DNA of 64,000 nucleotides from Saprospiraceae bacterium (GCA_027488935.1 JAIYAP010000007.1:1-64000); one strand, 5' to 3'. Positions 1 to 8,957 are shown, counted from the first letter of the stretch. Notes: generated by a model from the sequence alone, not told the origin. Program-made: numbers and translations.

Positions 1-132
1 AAGAGGTCGTATATTTATATAACGCCTTTCCAATGTTCGTCATTTAACAAAGTCGTCGCGTTGCCATTGGAATTTGGATAGAGAAATCGTACCATCGCCA
101 AAATTTACTTGGAACGCTCAAGGCAACGCCAT

Positions 133-213
133 GACCTCGCTAGAGGTCAAATATTTGTAGAAACGAAAACGATCCATTACCGCACGACCTCGCTAGAGGT
201 CGCATATTTGTAG
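133..213. repeat. Two direct copies of a short hairpin repeat
   Basis: Two near-identical 28-base copies lie at 133-160 and 186-213. Each has arms GACCTC/GAGGTC around a GCTA loop, followed by a conserved tail ending ATATTTGTAG. A third partial copy (GAGGTCGTATATTTATAT) starts at base 3 and is cut by the window edge. The cluster lies downstream of the minus-strand fatty-acid gene. A hairpin with a similar layout and a tail also ending in GTAG occurs at 45708. It is probably a dispersed REP-like family; a role in transcript ends is inference. Confidence 0.75.
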
Positions 214-276
214 CACCAACAACCCATAAACATGCAAACAACCACAAGCATGGGTTGCATTTTGTAAATCCCCATC

Positions 277-2676
277 CTAATTCCGCAAAGGCTTGCCCGT
301 TTCCAGCATGTGCTGCACCCGTGCCAGCGTTTTTTGTTCGCCACAAAGGGATAAAAATGCTTCGCGCTCCAAATCCAACAGGTATTGTTCGGATACCAAT
401 TGTGGGCTGGTAAGATCAGCGCCGCAAAGCACCCAGGCAATTTTCTTGGCAATCACAATATCGTGTTCGGTAGCGTATTTGCCCAATTCGAGGGTATGTG
501 CGGCGGCGTACAAGGCGCCCAAACCGGTGCGACCCAATACAAATACGTCTTTGCGCTGAATTGGTTTGATATAATTGTCGCTCAAGGCAAGCACTTTCGC
601 TTTTGCTTCGGAAATATTGCGGGCGGCATTGTGTACAATACTGTCCTTTTTAGGCAGCAAATACCCCAATTTAAAGGCTTCATCGGCACTGGTAGCTACC
701 TGAGCCGTTGCGATGATTTTAAATTGTTCGATCAAGGTCGGGATTTGCACATCACCTTCGCGGGTAATAATATCGGAGGTGCGCACGGCAAATTCTTTGG
801 TACCACCGCCACCTGGAATAATACCAACACCTACTTCTACCAAACCAATGTAACTTTCAGCGGCTGCAACCACCGCATCGGCGTGCATAGAAAACTCGCA
901 ACCACCGCCAAATACATAACCCTGCGTGGCAATCACCACCGGAATGGCCGAATAACGCAGGCGCATGGAGGTTTGCTGGAATAAATTAACCGCCATATTC
1001 AGTTCGTCCCACTCCTGCTGGTAAGCCAGCATGGCAATCATCATCAGGTTGGCACCCACGGTAAAGTTTTGCGCATTGTTGCCAATGACCAGGCCTTTCC
1101 AGCCTTGTTCTTCGGCAATTTGAACCGAATCGTTCAGTCCGCGCAGGATACCTTCACCGATTGCATTCATTTTGGAATGAAATTCGAGGCACAATACACC
1201 GTCGCCGATATCATGCAGGGTACATTCGGCATTTTGGTACACCGGCTTTTGGTCGCGGTAGTTATCCAAAATGATAAAGGATGCGCCACCGGGCAAAGCC
1301 TCGTAGGTTTTGCTGGCCGGGTTGTAACACAAGCGCTGACCATTTTCGGATTTATAAAAAGTGGTATGTCCTGCTGCCAGCATGTCTTTTACCCAGGCAG
1401 GTATTTGTTCTCCGCGTGCTTCGGCAGCATTGACGCCTTCTGCCACGCCTACCATATCCCAATATTCGAAGGGGCCTTTTTCCCAGGCAAACCCCGCGCG
1501 CAAGGCATCATCAATGGCGTACAGGGTATCCGAAATTTCAGGAATCCGGTTGCTTGCATAGGCAAATAAGCCCAGGAAAGACCGTTGCAACAATTCGGCA
1601 CCTTTATCGTCGGCTTTAAAAATAGCCTTCATACGGCGGGGCAATTCCTCAATTTGCTTCAGGGTATCCAGGATTGGCAATTTTTGTTTTTCACCAACTG
1701 CGTATTCCAGCGTATCTAAGTTAAGGGCTAGTACGACCGGACGGCCTTTGGCATCTTTTTCGGCTGTTTTTTTGTAAAAACCTTGACCGGATTTATTACC
1801 CAGGAACTTGTTATCGATCAAAAACTGCAAAAACGCCGGGATGGTAAACGCGCCAATTTGCTCATCATTGGGGCAGTTTTCGCGCATGCCATTGATTACA
1901 TGCACGGCAGTATCCATGCCCACCAGGTCTCCCAGGCGGAAAGTACCTGTTTTGGGTCGGCCAATTGCCGGGCCCGTCAACGCATCCACCGTATCAATGC
2001 CGAGACCCAGTTCGTGGGTGAGTTGGAATATTTTGGCCATTGCGTACACGCCCACCCGATTGGCGATAAATGCCGGGGTGTCTTTGCAAAGCACTGTTTG
2101 TTTGCCCAATACCACATCGCCGAAGTGCATAAAGAATGCAATCACATCGGGGTGTGTTTCGGCGGTTGGGATAATTTCCAACAAACGCATGTAGCGTACC
2201 GGATTGAAGAAGTGCGTTCCGCAAAAATGGGCGCGGAAATCGTCGCTGCGACCTTCGGCCATCAGATGAATGGGGATGCCAGAAGTATTGGACGTGATGA
2301 GCGTTCCTTTGGTACGGAATTTTTCCACCCGTTCGAACAGTTGTTTTTTAATGTCGAGGCGCTCTACCACGACCTCAATGATCCAGTCTACGTCTTTTAT
2401 CTTGGGCAAATCGTCTTCAAAATTGCCGATTGTAATGCGGCTGGCAAATTTGTTGTCGTAAAAAGGCGCGGGTTTTGCCTTCAAGGCATTTTGCAATGCG
2501 GTGGCTGCCATGCGATTGCGGGCGGCTGGAATGCTGGCTTCCGTTTCTTTCAAATCGAACGGAAGGATATCAAGCAACAGAACTTCAAGGCCACAACCGG
2601 CCAATTGCGCTGCGATGCCGGTGCCCATGAGGCCCGAACCGAGAACAGCTACTTTGCGAATGCGTTTGTTGAGCAT
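277..2676 (-). CDS. FadN-type 3-hydroxyacyl-CoA dehydrogenase / enoyl-CoA hydratase
   Basis: Bifunctional fatty-acid beta-oxidation enzyme that hydrates enoyl-CoA and oxidises 3-hydroxyacyl-CoA with NAD. The N-terminus is a Rossmann fold with GSGLMG at about residues 14-19. The dehydrogenase C-terminal domains follow, and a crotonase domain occupies roughly residues 510-720, with the oxyanion and glutamate regions FGGGCEF and GLVEVGVGIIPGGGG. Dehydrogenase-before-hydratase order and 799 residues match Bacillus FadN rather than FadB/FadJ, which have the reverse order. An in-frame extension to 2763 exists, but the Rossmann strand begins right after the ATG at 2676, so that start was chosen. No thiolase partner is in view; it could lie past the left edge. 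Confidence 0.93.
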   Translation of the reverse strand: MLNKRIRKVAVLGSGLMGTGIAAQLAGCGLEVLLLDILPFDLKETEASIPAARNRMAATALQNALKAKPAPFYDNKFASRITIGNFEDDLPKIKDVDWIIEVVVERLDIKKQLFERVEKFRTKGTLITSNTSGIPIHLMAEGRSDDFRAHFCGTHFFNPVRYMRLLEIIPTAETHPDVIAFFMHFGDVVLGKQTVLCKDTPAFIANRVGVYAMAKIFQLTHELGLGIDTVDALTGPAIGRPKTGTFRLGDLVGMDTAVHVINGMRENCPNDEQIGAFTIPAFLQFLIDNKFLGNKSGQGFYKKTAEKDAKGRPVVLALNLDTLEYAVGEKQKLPILDTLKQIEELPRRMKAIFKADDKGAELLQRSFLGLFAYASNRIPEISDTLYAIDDALRAGFAWEKGPFEYWDMVGVAEGVNAAEARGEQIPAWVKDMLAAGHTTFYKSENGQRLCYNPASKTYEALPGGASFIILDNYRDQKPVYQNAECTLHDIGDGVLCLEFHSKMNAIGEGILRGLNDSVQIAEEQGWKGLVIGNNAQNFTVGANLMMIAMLAYQQEWDELNMAVNLFQQTSMRLRYSAIPVVIATQGYVFGGGCEFSMHADAVVAAAESYIGLVEVGVGIIPGGGGTKEFAVRTSDIITREGDVQIPTLIEQFKIIATAQVATSADEAFKLGYLLPKKDSIVHNAARNISEAKAKVLALSDNYIKPIQRKDVFVLGRTGLGALYAAAHTLELGKYATEHDIVIAKKIAWVLCGADLTSPQLVSEQYLLDLEREAFLSLCGEQKTLARVQHMLETGKPLRN

Positions 2677-2787
2677 AGGTATTGGATCAGTAAAATGGAA
2701 AATTGGCAGTACTTGCAGAAAATAGCGGATTTTCGCTCTGCGAAGGTAGACTGTACTAGACAATTTTTGAAAATAATTATCAATGAA

Positions 2788-2820
2788 ACAGCCCTGCCAG
2801 ATAAATTCTGACAGGGCTGT
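2788..2820 (-). terminator. Hairpin after the T9SS-tail gene
   Basis: Arms ACAGCCCTG (2788-2796) and CAGGGCTGT (2812-2820) form a 9-bp GC-rich stem. It lies just downstream of the minus-strand stop at 2850 and upstream of the next minus-strand gene. The T-tract after it on the minus strand is weak, so it may be an attenuating or 3'-end stabilising hairpin rather than a strong terminator. Confidence 0.5.
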
Positions 2821-2849
2821 GTAGTATACATTTTAAAAAAGGTCAATCA

Positions 2850-3155
2850 TTACCTTTTTTCTAATTTTTGTGTGGTAAGAATCCGTTTGCTTTTATCGAT
2901 CAATTGAACCAGGTACATGCCTTTTGGCAAATCAGAAACGGCATATTGTTCTCCCTTGATATAGGTAAACAATTTGACTTTCCGGCCAGCCATGCTGATC
3001 ACGCTAATTTCACCCACCAGGTCGGAATGATCTTCTACCGAAATAAATTCAGTAGCGGGATTTGGGAAAACGGATAAATCGGGTCGGGATTGATTTTGCG
3101 CACCCAGCGCCACAGAACTCAACACGAAGGCAAAAACAAGTAAGAGAAATTTCAT
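2850..3155 (-). CDS. Short secreted protein that is mostly a T9SS type-A sorting domain
   Basis: 101 residues. Residues 1-19 are a signal peptide (MKFLLLVFAFVLSSVALGA). The rest matches the Por secretion-system C-terminal sorting domain: SVFPNPATEFISV, then a strand with ISMAGRKV, then LPKGMYLVQL and a lysine-rich end. This domain normally sits at the end of large secreted enzymes and directs export and surface attachment by the type IX system. Here only about ten residues separate signal peptide and sorting domain, so there is no passenger. It may be a stand-alone surface peptide or what remains of a larger gene. An upstream in-frame ATG at 3242 would hide the signal peptide and was rejected. 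Confidence 0.8.
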   Translation of the reverse strand: MKFLLLVFAFVLSSVALGAQNQSRPDLSVFPNPATEFISVEDHSDLVGEISVISMAGRKVKLFTYIKGEQYAVSDLPKGMYLVQLIDKSKRILTTQKLEKR

Positions 3156-3318
3156 AGGCTGATTAGAAAAAAGGCCGTTCACATATTGATTCGCGGTCGA
3201 AAAACAACAGGGTGTAGGGCAATGAAAAAAATGATGTAACAATTGGATTAGAACGTAGGAGCTAATTTAAGTAAATTCAACGGTAAGCACCAAAGAAAGT
3301 TCGGGCGCTTGACAAATA

Positions 3319-3356
3319 ATTAACGATTTTGACACAATATTTTAAGTATCGTTAAT
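3319..3356. promoter_or_regulatory. Inverted repeat in the 3156-3415 gap
   Basis: ATTAACGAT (3319-3327) and ATCGTTAAT (3348-3356) form a perfect 9-bp inverted repeat with a 20-base spacer, upstream of the minus-strand T9SS-tail gene. It could be an operator. No clear TAnnTTTG box was found in this gap. Confidence 0.3.
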
Positions 3357-3415
3357 ATTGGTACAAATCTAAGCCGCTTTTCTTTTCGAAAAATACGCAA
3401 TTTTTGGTATTTTAT

Positions 3416-4156
3416 TTAGCCCCCTGGTCGAAACGGGAAATTGCCTGTTTCCAAATTTATCTTTTTAATTTGCCTTTTACCTCCAGGTTCCAGCAGGTCT
3501 TCATATTCCATGGTAACCAGTTGGGCTTCTTTTACAATCTGGGTAATGCTCACGGTGCGTACTTTTTCAGCGCGGTTCATAACGAAGTCATGATCGGGGT
3601 CGCCCACACTGCCATGATGGTGTAACTGAAGGATGTTGGGTGCTGATACTGGGTGTGCAGCCAACCAATCCAGAAATACTTTTTCCCGCACAAGTTGCAT
3701 TTCTGGCGGGTAAAGGGTAGCAGAACACCAGAAATGACTGGATTGTGGGTCTAAATTGCGCAAAAAACTTTGATCACCATCCCAGCGCAACTCCATGGCC
3801 GTGTTTGTTTGAAAAAACAGGAAGGTAAAAGGCTCAATCCCTTGAAAGTCGTAGCTTTCAAAAAAAGCATATGGATCGTCCCACGCAAAAAAATCGAGCA
3901 GCATCAATCCGCGGCTACGGCGGTAAGGTGGTTGGTGCTGATGTTTGAGAAAGGCTCCATTGAGCAAGCAAGCAGTTTTACCCTGTTGGGAAGTGACAAT
4001 CCAAGTGCCCCCCGCTTTTGTATCCTTTGGAAAAAAGAGGTGATCCCCTAAAATCGTTTCTTCTGAAATGACTTTAGGGGATCGAATGGGTGCTTCATCC
4101 CGATTATGGGTAAGGATAAAACCGTGATTATAAGGCAAATATGTGACAGTACACAT
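3416..4156 (-). CDS. NRDE (TANGO2-like) family protein
   Basis: 246 residues beginning MCTVTYLPYNHGFILTHNRDE, the hallmark of the Ntn-hydrolase-like NRDE/TANGO2 family: a cysteine right after the initiator Met and the NRDE motif at about residues 17-21. A conserved GGTWI segment follows at about 48-52. The molecular function is unsettled; eukaryotic TANGO2 is tied to lipid and haem homeostasis. The start at 4156 places Cys2 where the family needs it; the longer frame to 4216 lacks this logic. The ATG shares one base with the stop codon of the upstream glycosyltransferase (TAATG), so the two are probably translationally coupled. Confidence 0.85.
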   Translation of the reverse strand: MCTVTYLPYNHGFILTHNRDEAPIRSPKVISEETILGDHLFFPKDTKAGGTWIVTSQQGKTACLLNGAFLKHQHQPPYRRSRGLMLLDFFAWDDPYAFFESYDFQGIEPFTFLFFQTNTAMELRWDGDQSFLRNLDPQSSHFWCSATLYPPEMQLVREKVFLDWLAAHPVSAPNILQLHHHGSVGDPDHDFVMNRAEKVRTVSITQIVKEAQLVTMEYEDLLEPGGKRQIKKINLETGNFPFRPGG

Positions 4157-4905
4157 TATTTCAGTCGACGGTACATGGCATATTTTGCTAAGCCAGCCCG
4201 TTGAAAAAAGTGACAAATTGAAACCCGCAAAACGCCCATACCATATTTCATGCTTCTGCGGAAATTGATGCTGGAGGCTTCCTCAAAATATTTGGTTGGA
4301 CAAGTCACTTCCCCAATATCAAAACCGGCATAAATGATTTGTGAGAGCATTTCATTATCGAACACAAAATCATCGTTGTTCTGATTAAAGTCGATGGTTT
4401 CGAGCACATTTCGGCTAAAAGCGCGGTAACCGGTATGGTATTCGGAGAGTTTATAATTTACCAACAGATTTTGACTGAAGGTCAGGAAGCGGTTAAAGAT
4501 GTACTTATACATCGGCATACCGCCGCGCAACGCACCCATACCCAGGATACGCGACCCCAGCACTACCGGGTACAAATCTTCGCCGATGATATTCACCATC
4601 GATGGAATGAGCTTGGGCGTGTACTGGTAGTCGGGGTGCAACATGATTACAATATCGCCCCCGAGGTCGAGCGCCTTGTTGTACAGGGTTTTTTGATTGC
4701 CCCCGTAACCTTTATTTTTTTCATGTACCAGCACGTGCCGAATACCCAATTGTCGGCCAAGCTCCGCCGTATTATCGGTGCTGTGGTCGTCGCAAAGAAT
4801 CACCTCATCCACGATATCGAAAGGGATTTCGCTGTACGTTTTGGCTAAGGTTTTGGCGGCGTTGTATGCCGGAAGCACCACAACGACTTTTTTATCTTTA
4901 TACAT
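4156..4905 (-). CDS. Family 2 glycosyltransferase, DPM1-like
   Basis: 249 residues. It has the GT-A nucleotide-sugar fold: VVVVLPAYNAAKTL at the N-terminus, DEVILCDDHSTDNT at about residues 33-46, and LHPDYQY as the DxD-equivalent metal/sugar site near residue 90. It resembles polyprenyl-phosphate sugar synthases but has no C-terminal membrane pair, so the lipid-phosphate acceptor is inferred from similarity only. The start at 4905 follows an in-frame extension rich in Lys/Pro that looks non-coding. It lies upstream of, and overlaps, the NRDE gene. Confidence 0.85.
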   Translation of the reverse strand: MYKDKKVVVVLPAYNAAKTLAKTYSEIPFDIVDEVILCDDHSTDNTAELGRQLGIRHVLVHEKNKGYGGNQKTLYNKALDLGGDIVIMLHPDYQYTPKLIPSMVNIIGEDLYPVVLGSRILGMGALRGGMPMYKYIFNRFLTFSQNLLVNYKLSEYHTGYRAFSRNVLETIDFNQNNDDFVFDNEMLSQIIYAGFDIGEVTCPTKYFEEASSINFRRSMKYGMGVLRVSICHFFQRAGLAKYAMYRRLK

Positions 4906-4957
4906 GGCAAAAAAATAACAGGTCAGAAAAGGCAAATTACACCCTCCAATGGGGTGT

Positions 4958-5464
4958 TTATGCTTCAGTTTCGGGTGTTTCGGAGGTCGTTTCCGTTTCG
5001 GGTGCAGCAACTTCCGTATTGGTTTCAGCGTCCGCCGTAGCTTCCGTTTCGGCCAATTCGGCTTCTTTTTTCACTTCTTCAAAAATGCCTTTGTCGATCA
5101 TAAAATTGAACCACTTGATGCACTTTTTGATGTCATTAATGTGTACCCGTTCTTGGTCGTGTTCGGGCAGGATCGCGGTAAAATAAGCCCGAAATTGCGC
5201 ACTGTTGGAATCCGAGGCAACGGGAGGATTGGTTTCCAGTTGATCGAGCATTTTTTGGAATACATCCGTCAGGGTAACCGTTCCTTCTTCGGTATCGGTG
5301 TAGATGGCAATCGTAGCCAAGGGGGTTACTTGTTGTTGGCGCACGGGCACAAATCGGGTGCGGCCTTCCTGGCGGTCTTCAATCACCAATCCATTGGAGC
5401 GGGTGGAAACCAACTTATGAACGCCTGGAACGCCGGCGATCACCAAAAATTTATCTAAATTCAT
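4958..5464 (-). CDS. DUF5606 family protein
   Basis: 168 residues. The first 75 or so (MNLDKFLVIAGVPGVHKLVS, then GLVIEDRQEGRTRFVP and ATIAIYTD) match the Bacteroidota-specific DUF5606 domain, a small beta-rich fold. A helical segment follows at about residues 85-135. The tail is low-complexity and acidic, alternating Ala, Glu and Thr from about residue 136. Function is unknown. It lies upstream of the glycosyltransferase and downstream of frr on the same strand and may share their transcript. The start at 5464 was preferred to 5500 because the domain begins there. Confidence 0.85.
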   Translation of the reverse strand: MNLDKFLVIAGVPGVHKLVSTRSNGLVIEDRQEGRTRFVPVRQQQVTPLATIAIYTDTEEGTVTLTDVFQKMLDQLETNPPVASDSNSAQFRAYFTAILPEHDQERVHINDIKKCIKWFNFMIDKGIFEEVKKEAELAETEATADAETNTEVAAPETETTSETPETEA

Positions 5465-5552
5465 GTAAACTGTGGTTAAAGTGGTGTTGCTGCAATGCAA
5501 GCCACTTTGCGTTGTTGTAATTCGGGTTATCCAGGTAATCGCGGAACTGCGC

Positions 5553-6113
5553 TTACACCGTCATGATTTCTTTTTCCTTGGTAGCGATCACTTTTTCAAT
5601 TTGCTCCACAAATTTGTTGACCATATCCTGCACTTCGGTTTCTTTGCGTTTGCCCATATCTTCTGCCAAACCGTCTTTTACCGCTTTTTTAATCGCATCC
5701 AGGGTTTTGTGGCGCGCATTACGCACACCTACTTTACCATCTTCACCGGCTGCTTTTGCTTTTTTAGCCAGTTCCTTGCGGCGTTCTTCAGTGAGGGGTG
5801 GAACCGAGAGGCGAATGATTTCTCCGTCATTTGCAGGGGTCATGCCCAGGTTGGAGTTGATGATGGATCGTTCGATCGGACCCAACATGTTGCGTTCCCA
5901 AGGCTGGATGATGATGGTACGAGCATCGGAAACTTGCAGGTTTGCGACCTGACTGATCGGAACCGGATTTCCATAATACTCTACTTGAATATCCGAAATC
6001 AGTGCGGTAGAGGCTTTTCCGGTACGGAGTTTTGCCAATTCGTGATCCAGGTGTTCGAGTGCTTTTTCCATTGCGGCCTTCGCTTCGGCCATTGCTTTAT
6101 TTACGTCTTCCAT
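5553..6113 (-). CDS. frr: Ribosome recycling factor
   Basis: 186 residues, normal length for RRF. With EF-G it splits the post-termination ribosome. Family signatures are seen: KLRTGKAST near residue 28, YYGNPVPISQVANLQV, RTIIIQPW, and the C-terminal helix segment ending EKEIMTV. The gene is followed by DUF5606 on the same strand; pyrH, often its neighbour, is not in the window. Confidence 0.97.
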   Translation of the reverse strand: MEDVNKAMAEAKAAMEKALEHLDHELAKLRTGKASTALISDIQVEYYGNPVPISQVANLQVSDARTIIIQPWERNMLGPIERSIINSNLGMTPANDGEIIRLSVPPLTEERRKELAKKAKAAGEDGKVGVRNARHKTLDAIKKAVKDGLAEDMGKRKETEVQDMVNKFVEQIEKVIATKEKEIMTV

Positions 6114-6206
6114 GATGCAGGTGATAATTTGTTTGGGCTGAAAAGACTTCCCGGGCGTAGTTGTTTTATTTGCGGCCGCAAGTTTTCAAAAATTAGCGTT
6201 AAAAAA

Positions 6207-6234
6207 CAACGTATTTTGCAGATGAATCACACAA
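6207..6234 (-). promoter_or_regulatory. Possible promoter of frr
   Basis: On the minus strand a TTG (6232-6234), 18 bases and TACGTTG (6207-6213) approximate the Bacteroidota promoter TTTG-N19-TAnnTTTG. It lies about 95 bases before the frr start. Confidence 0.3.
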
Positions 6235-6322
6235 TTTGTCAGAAAAGCGTGCTCTGGCAAAAAGTAGCATTGTTAAGTTTTCCATTTTTTAGAAAAAGCG
6301 CTTGAAAAAATCTACTTGTGTG

Positions 6323-6330
6323 TACCTTCG
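6323..6330 (+). promoter_or_regulatory. -7-like box before the SpoIIE phosphatase gene
   Basis: TACCTTCG, one base from the TAnnTTTG consensus, ends 10 bases before the ATG at 6340. The implied leader is very short. The same octamer occurs before the prenyl synthase gene at 10956. Confidence 0.35.
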
Positions 6331-6339
6331 GCACTACTT

Positions 6340-7584
6340 ATGCCTGAATTACAGGAAATAAAACGGACCTTATCGCGCATCGAAAAATTGGAGCGCGAAG
6401 TTAACCTGAAGCAGTTGCAAATCAACAGCTTGCTGGCGATCACGCAAGCTATTAATGAAAATGTTTCTTCTGACGGGTTATTCAACATGTACAATTCTTT
6501 TCTCCGCTGGGAGATTGGGATCCGTAAAATGGCGCTCTTTTTCAAGGAAACGGGCAAATGGGAATGTATGACCTGGCTGGGCATCCCGGATACCTTGCTG
6601 GATTGCGATTTGGAATTGGAACTTTCCAAGTTTAGAACCACCAAAGGCTTAGAAAACTCGGAACATCCCTTGATTCGCGAGTTTGACCTGGTGATTCCTG
6701 TTTTGCACAAAGATGAGCCCATTGCATATACGTTTATTGGTGGTTTTGCGGAAGACGATGATGTATATAATAAGGTGCAGTTTGTAACCACCATTACCAA
6801 TGTGATTGCGGTGGCCATTGAAAACAAACGCCTGTTTAAGCAACAGTTGCGCCAGGAGGTGCTCAACCGCGAGGTAGAGGTGGCAGCAGAAATACAACGC
6901 ACGTTGGTGCCCGCGCGTTTGCCTTCCGGTAAAAACTACCAGTTATCGAGCATTTATAAGCCCCATTTTGCCGTAGGCGGCGATTATTACGATGTGGTGG
7001 AGTTTCCAGATGGTCAGATTGTGTTTTGCATTGCGGATATTACGGGCAAAGGGGTGCCTGCGGCATTGTTGATGGCCAATTTTCAGGCAAATTTCCATGC
7101 ACTGGTAGCCCGGCGGCCTTCCATGGAAGATATGGTGCACGAATTGAATGCGGCCGTTTGGCGGGTAACGCAAGGCGATAAGTTTATCACCCTGTTTTTA
7201 GCCAAATACGATATTGCCACCCGCACCTTGCAATATGTAAATGCCGGACATGCCCAACCGCTCCTGTTGATGGATGGCGAAATTACCCTGCTTAAAAGCG
7301 GTTGTACTTCTTTAGGCTGGTTGCCCGAATTGCCTTTTCTGGAAATCGGTGGGTTATGCCTGACCGGGGAAGCCCTGATTTTCATGTACACCGATGGCCT
7401 GACCGACGTGCGCAATGAAGCGGGCGAGGATTTTGGCGAAGATAAATTAACTGCTTTTTTGCAACAGCATTCGGCCTTGAATGCCAAAGATATGAACACC
7501 CAATTACTGTCGCACGTGGAAACCTTCCGCGAACGCGCGCCTTTCCCCGATGATATTACTGTATTAACCTGTAAAGTTTTTTAG
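6340..7584 (+). CDS. SpoIIE/RsbU-type PP2C serine phosphatase with N-terminal sensor region
   Basis: 414 residues. Residues 1-35 look coiled-coil, a GAF-like sensor region spans about 40-165, and a SpoIIE phosphatase domain spans about 185-414. Phosphatase motifs are visible: VGGDYYDVVEF and CIADITGKGVPAALLM (metal-binding Asp), YVNAGHAQPLLL, MYTDGLTDVRNEAGEDFG and FPDDITVL. Such enzymes dephosphorylate anti-anti-sigma proteins in partner-switching pathways, but no STAS or RsbW partner is in the window. A TTG start at 6316 is possible; the ATG at 6340 was preferred. The stop lies 2 bases before the biotin carrier gene. Confidence 0.9.
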   Translation: MPELQEIKRTLSRIEKLEREVNLKQLQINSLLAITQAINENVSSDGLFNMYNSFLRWEIGIRKMALFFKETGKWECMTWLGIPDTLLDCDLELELSKFRTTKGLENSEHPLIREFDLVIPVLHKDEPIAYTFIGGFAEDDDVYNKVQFVTTITNVIAVAIENKRLFKQQLRQEVLNREVEVAAEIQRTLVPARLPSGKNYQLSSIYKPHFAVGGDYYDVVEFPDGQIVFCIADITGKGVPAALLMANFQANFHALVARRPSMEDMVHELNAAVWRVTQGDKFITLFLAKYDIATRTLQYVNAGHAQPLLLMDGEITLLKSGCTSLGWLPELPFLEIGGLCLTGEALIFMYTDGLTDVRNEAGEDFGEDKLTAFLQQHSALNAKDMNTQLLSHVETFRERAPFPDDITVLTCKVF

Positions 7585-7586
7585 CG

Positions 7587-8075
7587 ATGACCACCCAACC
7601 CTTCCAACTCCTTGTAAATGGCCAATATTCCATAGAAGCGATGCCTGAGGATGCACATCAAATAGATGTTGTGCAAGAACAGGCTGATGTAATGCATGTA
7701 CTAAAAGGCGGACAAGCATACCGCGCTGAATTTGTGTCGGCAAATGATGCGACGAAAACTTACACCTTTAAAATTGCCGGTAATAACTACGAGGTTAAAA
7801 TTGAAGACCATTACGACCGTCTTGTAAAGCATTTGGGTCTTACTGCCCACACCAATGTTAAAATGAATACCGTAAAGGCCCCAATGCCCGGTATGGTGCT
7901 CGGTATTATGGTTACGGAAGGTCAAGACGTGCAAAAAGGCGACCCGCTCCTGATCCTGGAAGCCATGAAAATGGAAAATGTGCTCAAAGCCGTTGGGGAA
8001 GGCCGCGTGAAAGCCATTAAAGTGCAAAAAGGCACAGCAGTCGATAAAAATCAACTGCTGATTGAAATGGAATAG
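7587..8075 (+). CDS. Biotin carboxyl carrier protein subunit
   Basis: 162 residues with a C-terminal biotinyl domain. The biotin-lysine motif EAMKMEN lies near residues 128-134, preceded by APMPGMVLGIMVTEGQDV. The N-terminal half is a poorly conserved beta region. It carries biotin in an acyl-CoA carboxylase or decarboxylase complex; the carboxylase partners are not nearby. It starts 2 bases after the phosphatase gene, so it is probably co-transcribed, an unusual pairing. Confidence 0.9.
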   Translation: MTTQPFQLLVNGQYSIEAMPEDAHQIDVVQEQADVMHVLKGGQAYRAEFVSANDATKTYTFKIAGNNYEVKIEDHYDRLVKHLGLTAHTNVKMNTVKAPMPGMVLGIMVTEGQDVQKGDPLLILEAMKMENVLKAVGEGRVKAIKVQKGTAVDKNQLLIEME

Positions 8076-8081
8076 CCGCGT

Positions 8082-8936
8082 TTATTCGCTACCTTTGATT
8101 ACAATGTTGTCGATTAACCGCACCGCACCTGCAAATGCAGCGGTACAGGCTACTACAAAGGTTGCATCCTGCCAATTTTCTACCGCTTGCAGTGTAATAC
8201 CATCAACCAGTTCAAAATATTCGGGTTGCAGACCAGAAGCAGCCAGTTTTTGCATGGCACGGGCCTCAATTTTATGGGCACTTTCTTCCTGAAATGCAGT
8301 CTTTGCCTCCCGCAAAACCTGATAGATCACTGGCGAAATTCGGCGCATTTCGGGGCTAAGCCGCGTATTTCTGCTCGACATGGCCAATCCGTCGGGCTCC
8401 CGTACGGTTGTACACATCACCAGTCGGATGGGCGAATCCAATTGTCGCAACATATCCCGCACAATGCTCAATTGCTGAAAATCCTTTTGCCCCATAAGCA
8501 ACTGGTCTGGTTCCACGATGTCTAACAGGCGTTTGACGACCGTGGCCATGCCCTTGAAGTGGCCTGGACGAAATACCCCTTCCATCACCTTTTCCAAGGG
8601 TCCAAAATCAAGTTGGACCGTCAAGTCCATGCCGGGTGGATAAATTTCATCGACTGGCGGCATCAGCAAGGCATCACAACCCGCGGAAATGAGTGCCGCA
8701 ACATCCTGGTCAGGCGTACGCGGGTACACCTCCAGGTCCTTCCGATCGTTGAACTGGGTTGGATTTACAAAAATGCTAACTACCGCAATATCACAGGCAG
8801 ATTTAGCTTTCTGCACCAGATCCAGATGCCCCGCATGTAAGGCGCCCATGGTGGGCACAAATCCGATTGACTTCTTTTCCGCACGAGCAGCATGCAAAAA
8901 AGCCTGCAAATCGGCCACTTTTTGAAAAATAAACAT
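8082..8936 (-). CDS. panC: Pantothenate synthetase
   Basis: 284 residues, typical length. It joins pantoate and beta-alanine using ATP in vitamin B5 synthesis. Motifs seen: VPTMGALHAGHLDLV (nucleotide-binding HxGH), FVNPTQF, GQKDFQQL and SSRNTRLS. It converges with the biotin carrier gene (6-base gap) and diverges from the O-antigen ligase gene. panB and panD are not in the window. Confidence 0.97.
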   Translation of the reverse strand: MFIFQKVADLQAFLHAARAEKKSIGFVPTMGALHAGHLDLVQKAKSACDIAVVSIFVNPTQFNDRKDLEVYPRTPDQDVAALISAGCDALLMPPVDEIYPPGMDLTVQLDFGPLEKVMEGVFRPGHFKGMATVVKRLLDIVEPDQLLMGQKDFQQLSIVRDMLRQLDSPIRLVMCTTVREPDGLAMSSRNTRLSPEMRRISPVIYQVLREAKTAFQEESAHKIEARAMQKLAASGLQPEYFELVDGITLQAVENWQDATFVVACTAAFAGAVRLIDNIVIKGSE

Positions 8937-8957
8937 AAATAACAGGTTTCAAGCGCG

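Noticed and set aside
1783..2811. Plus-strand open frame of 342 codons opposite the FadN-type gene
   Set aside because: It mirrors a strongly conserved coding strand, has no family-like motif or start context, and arises from codon bias of the real gene.
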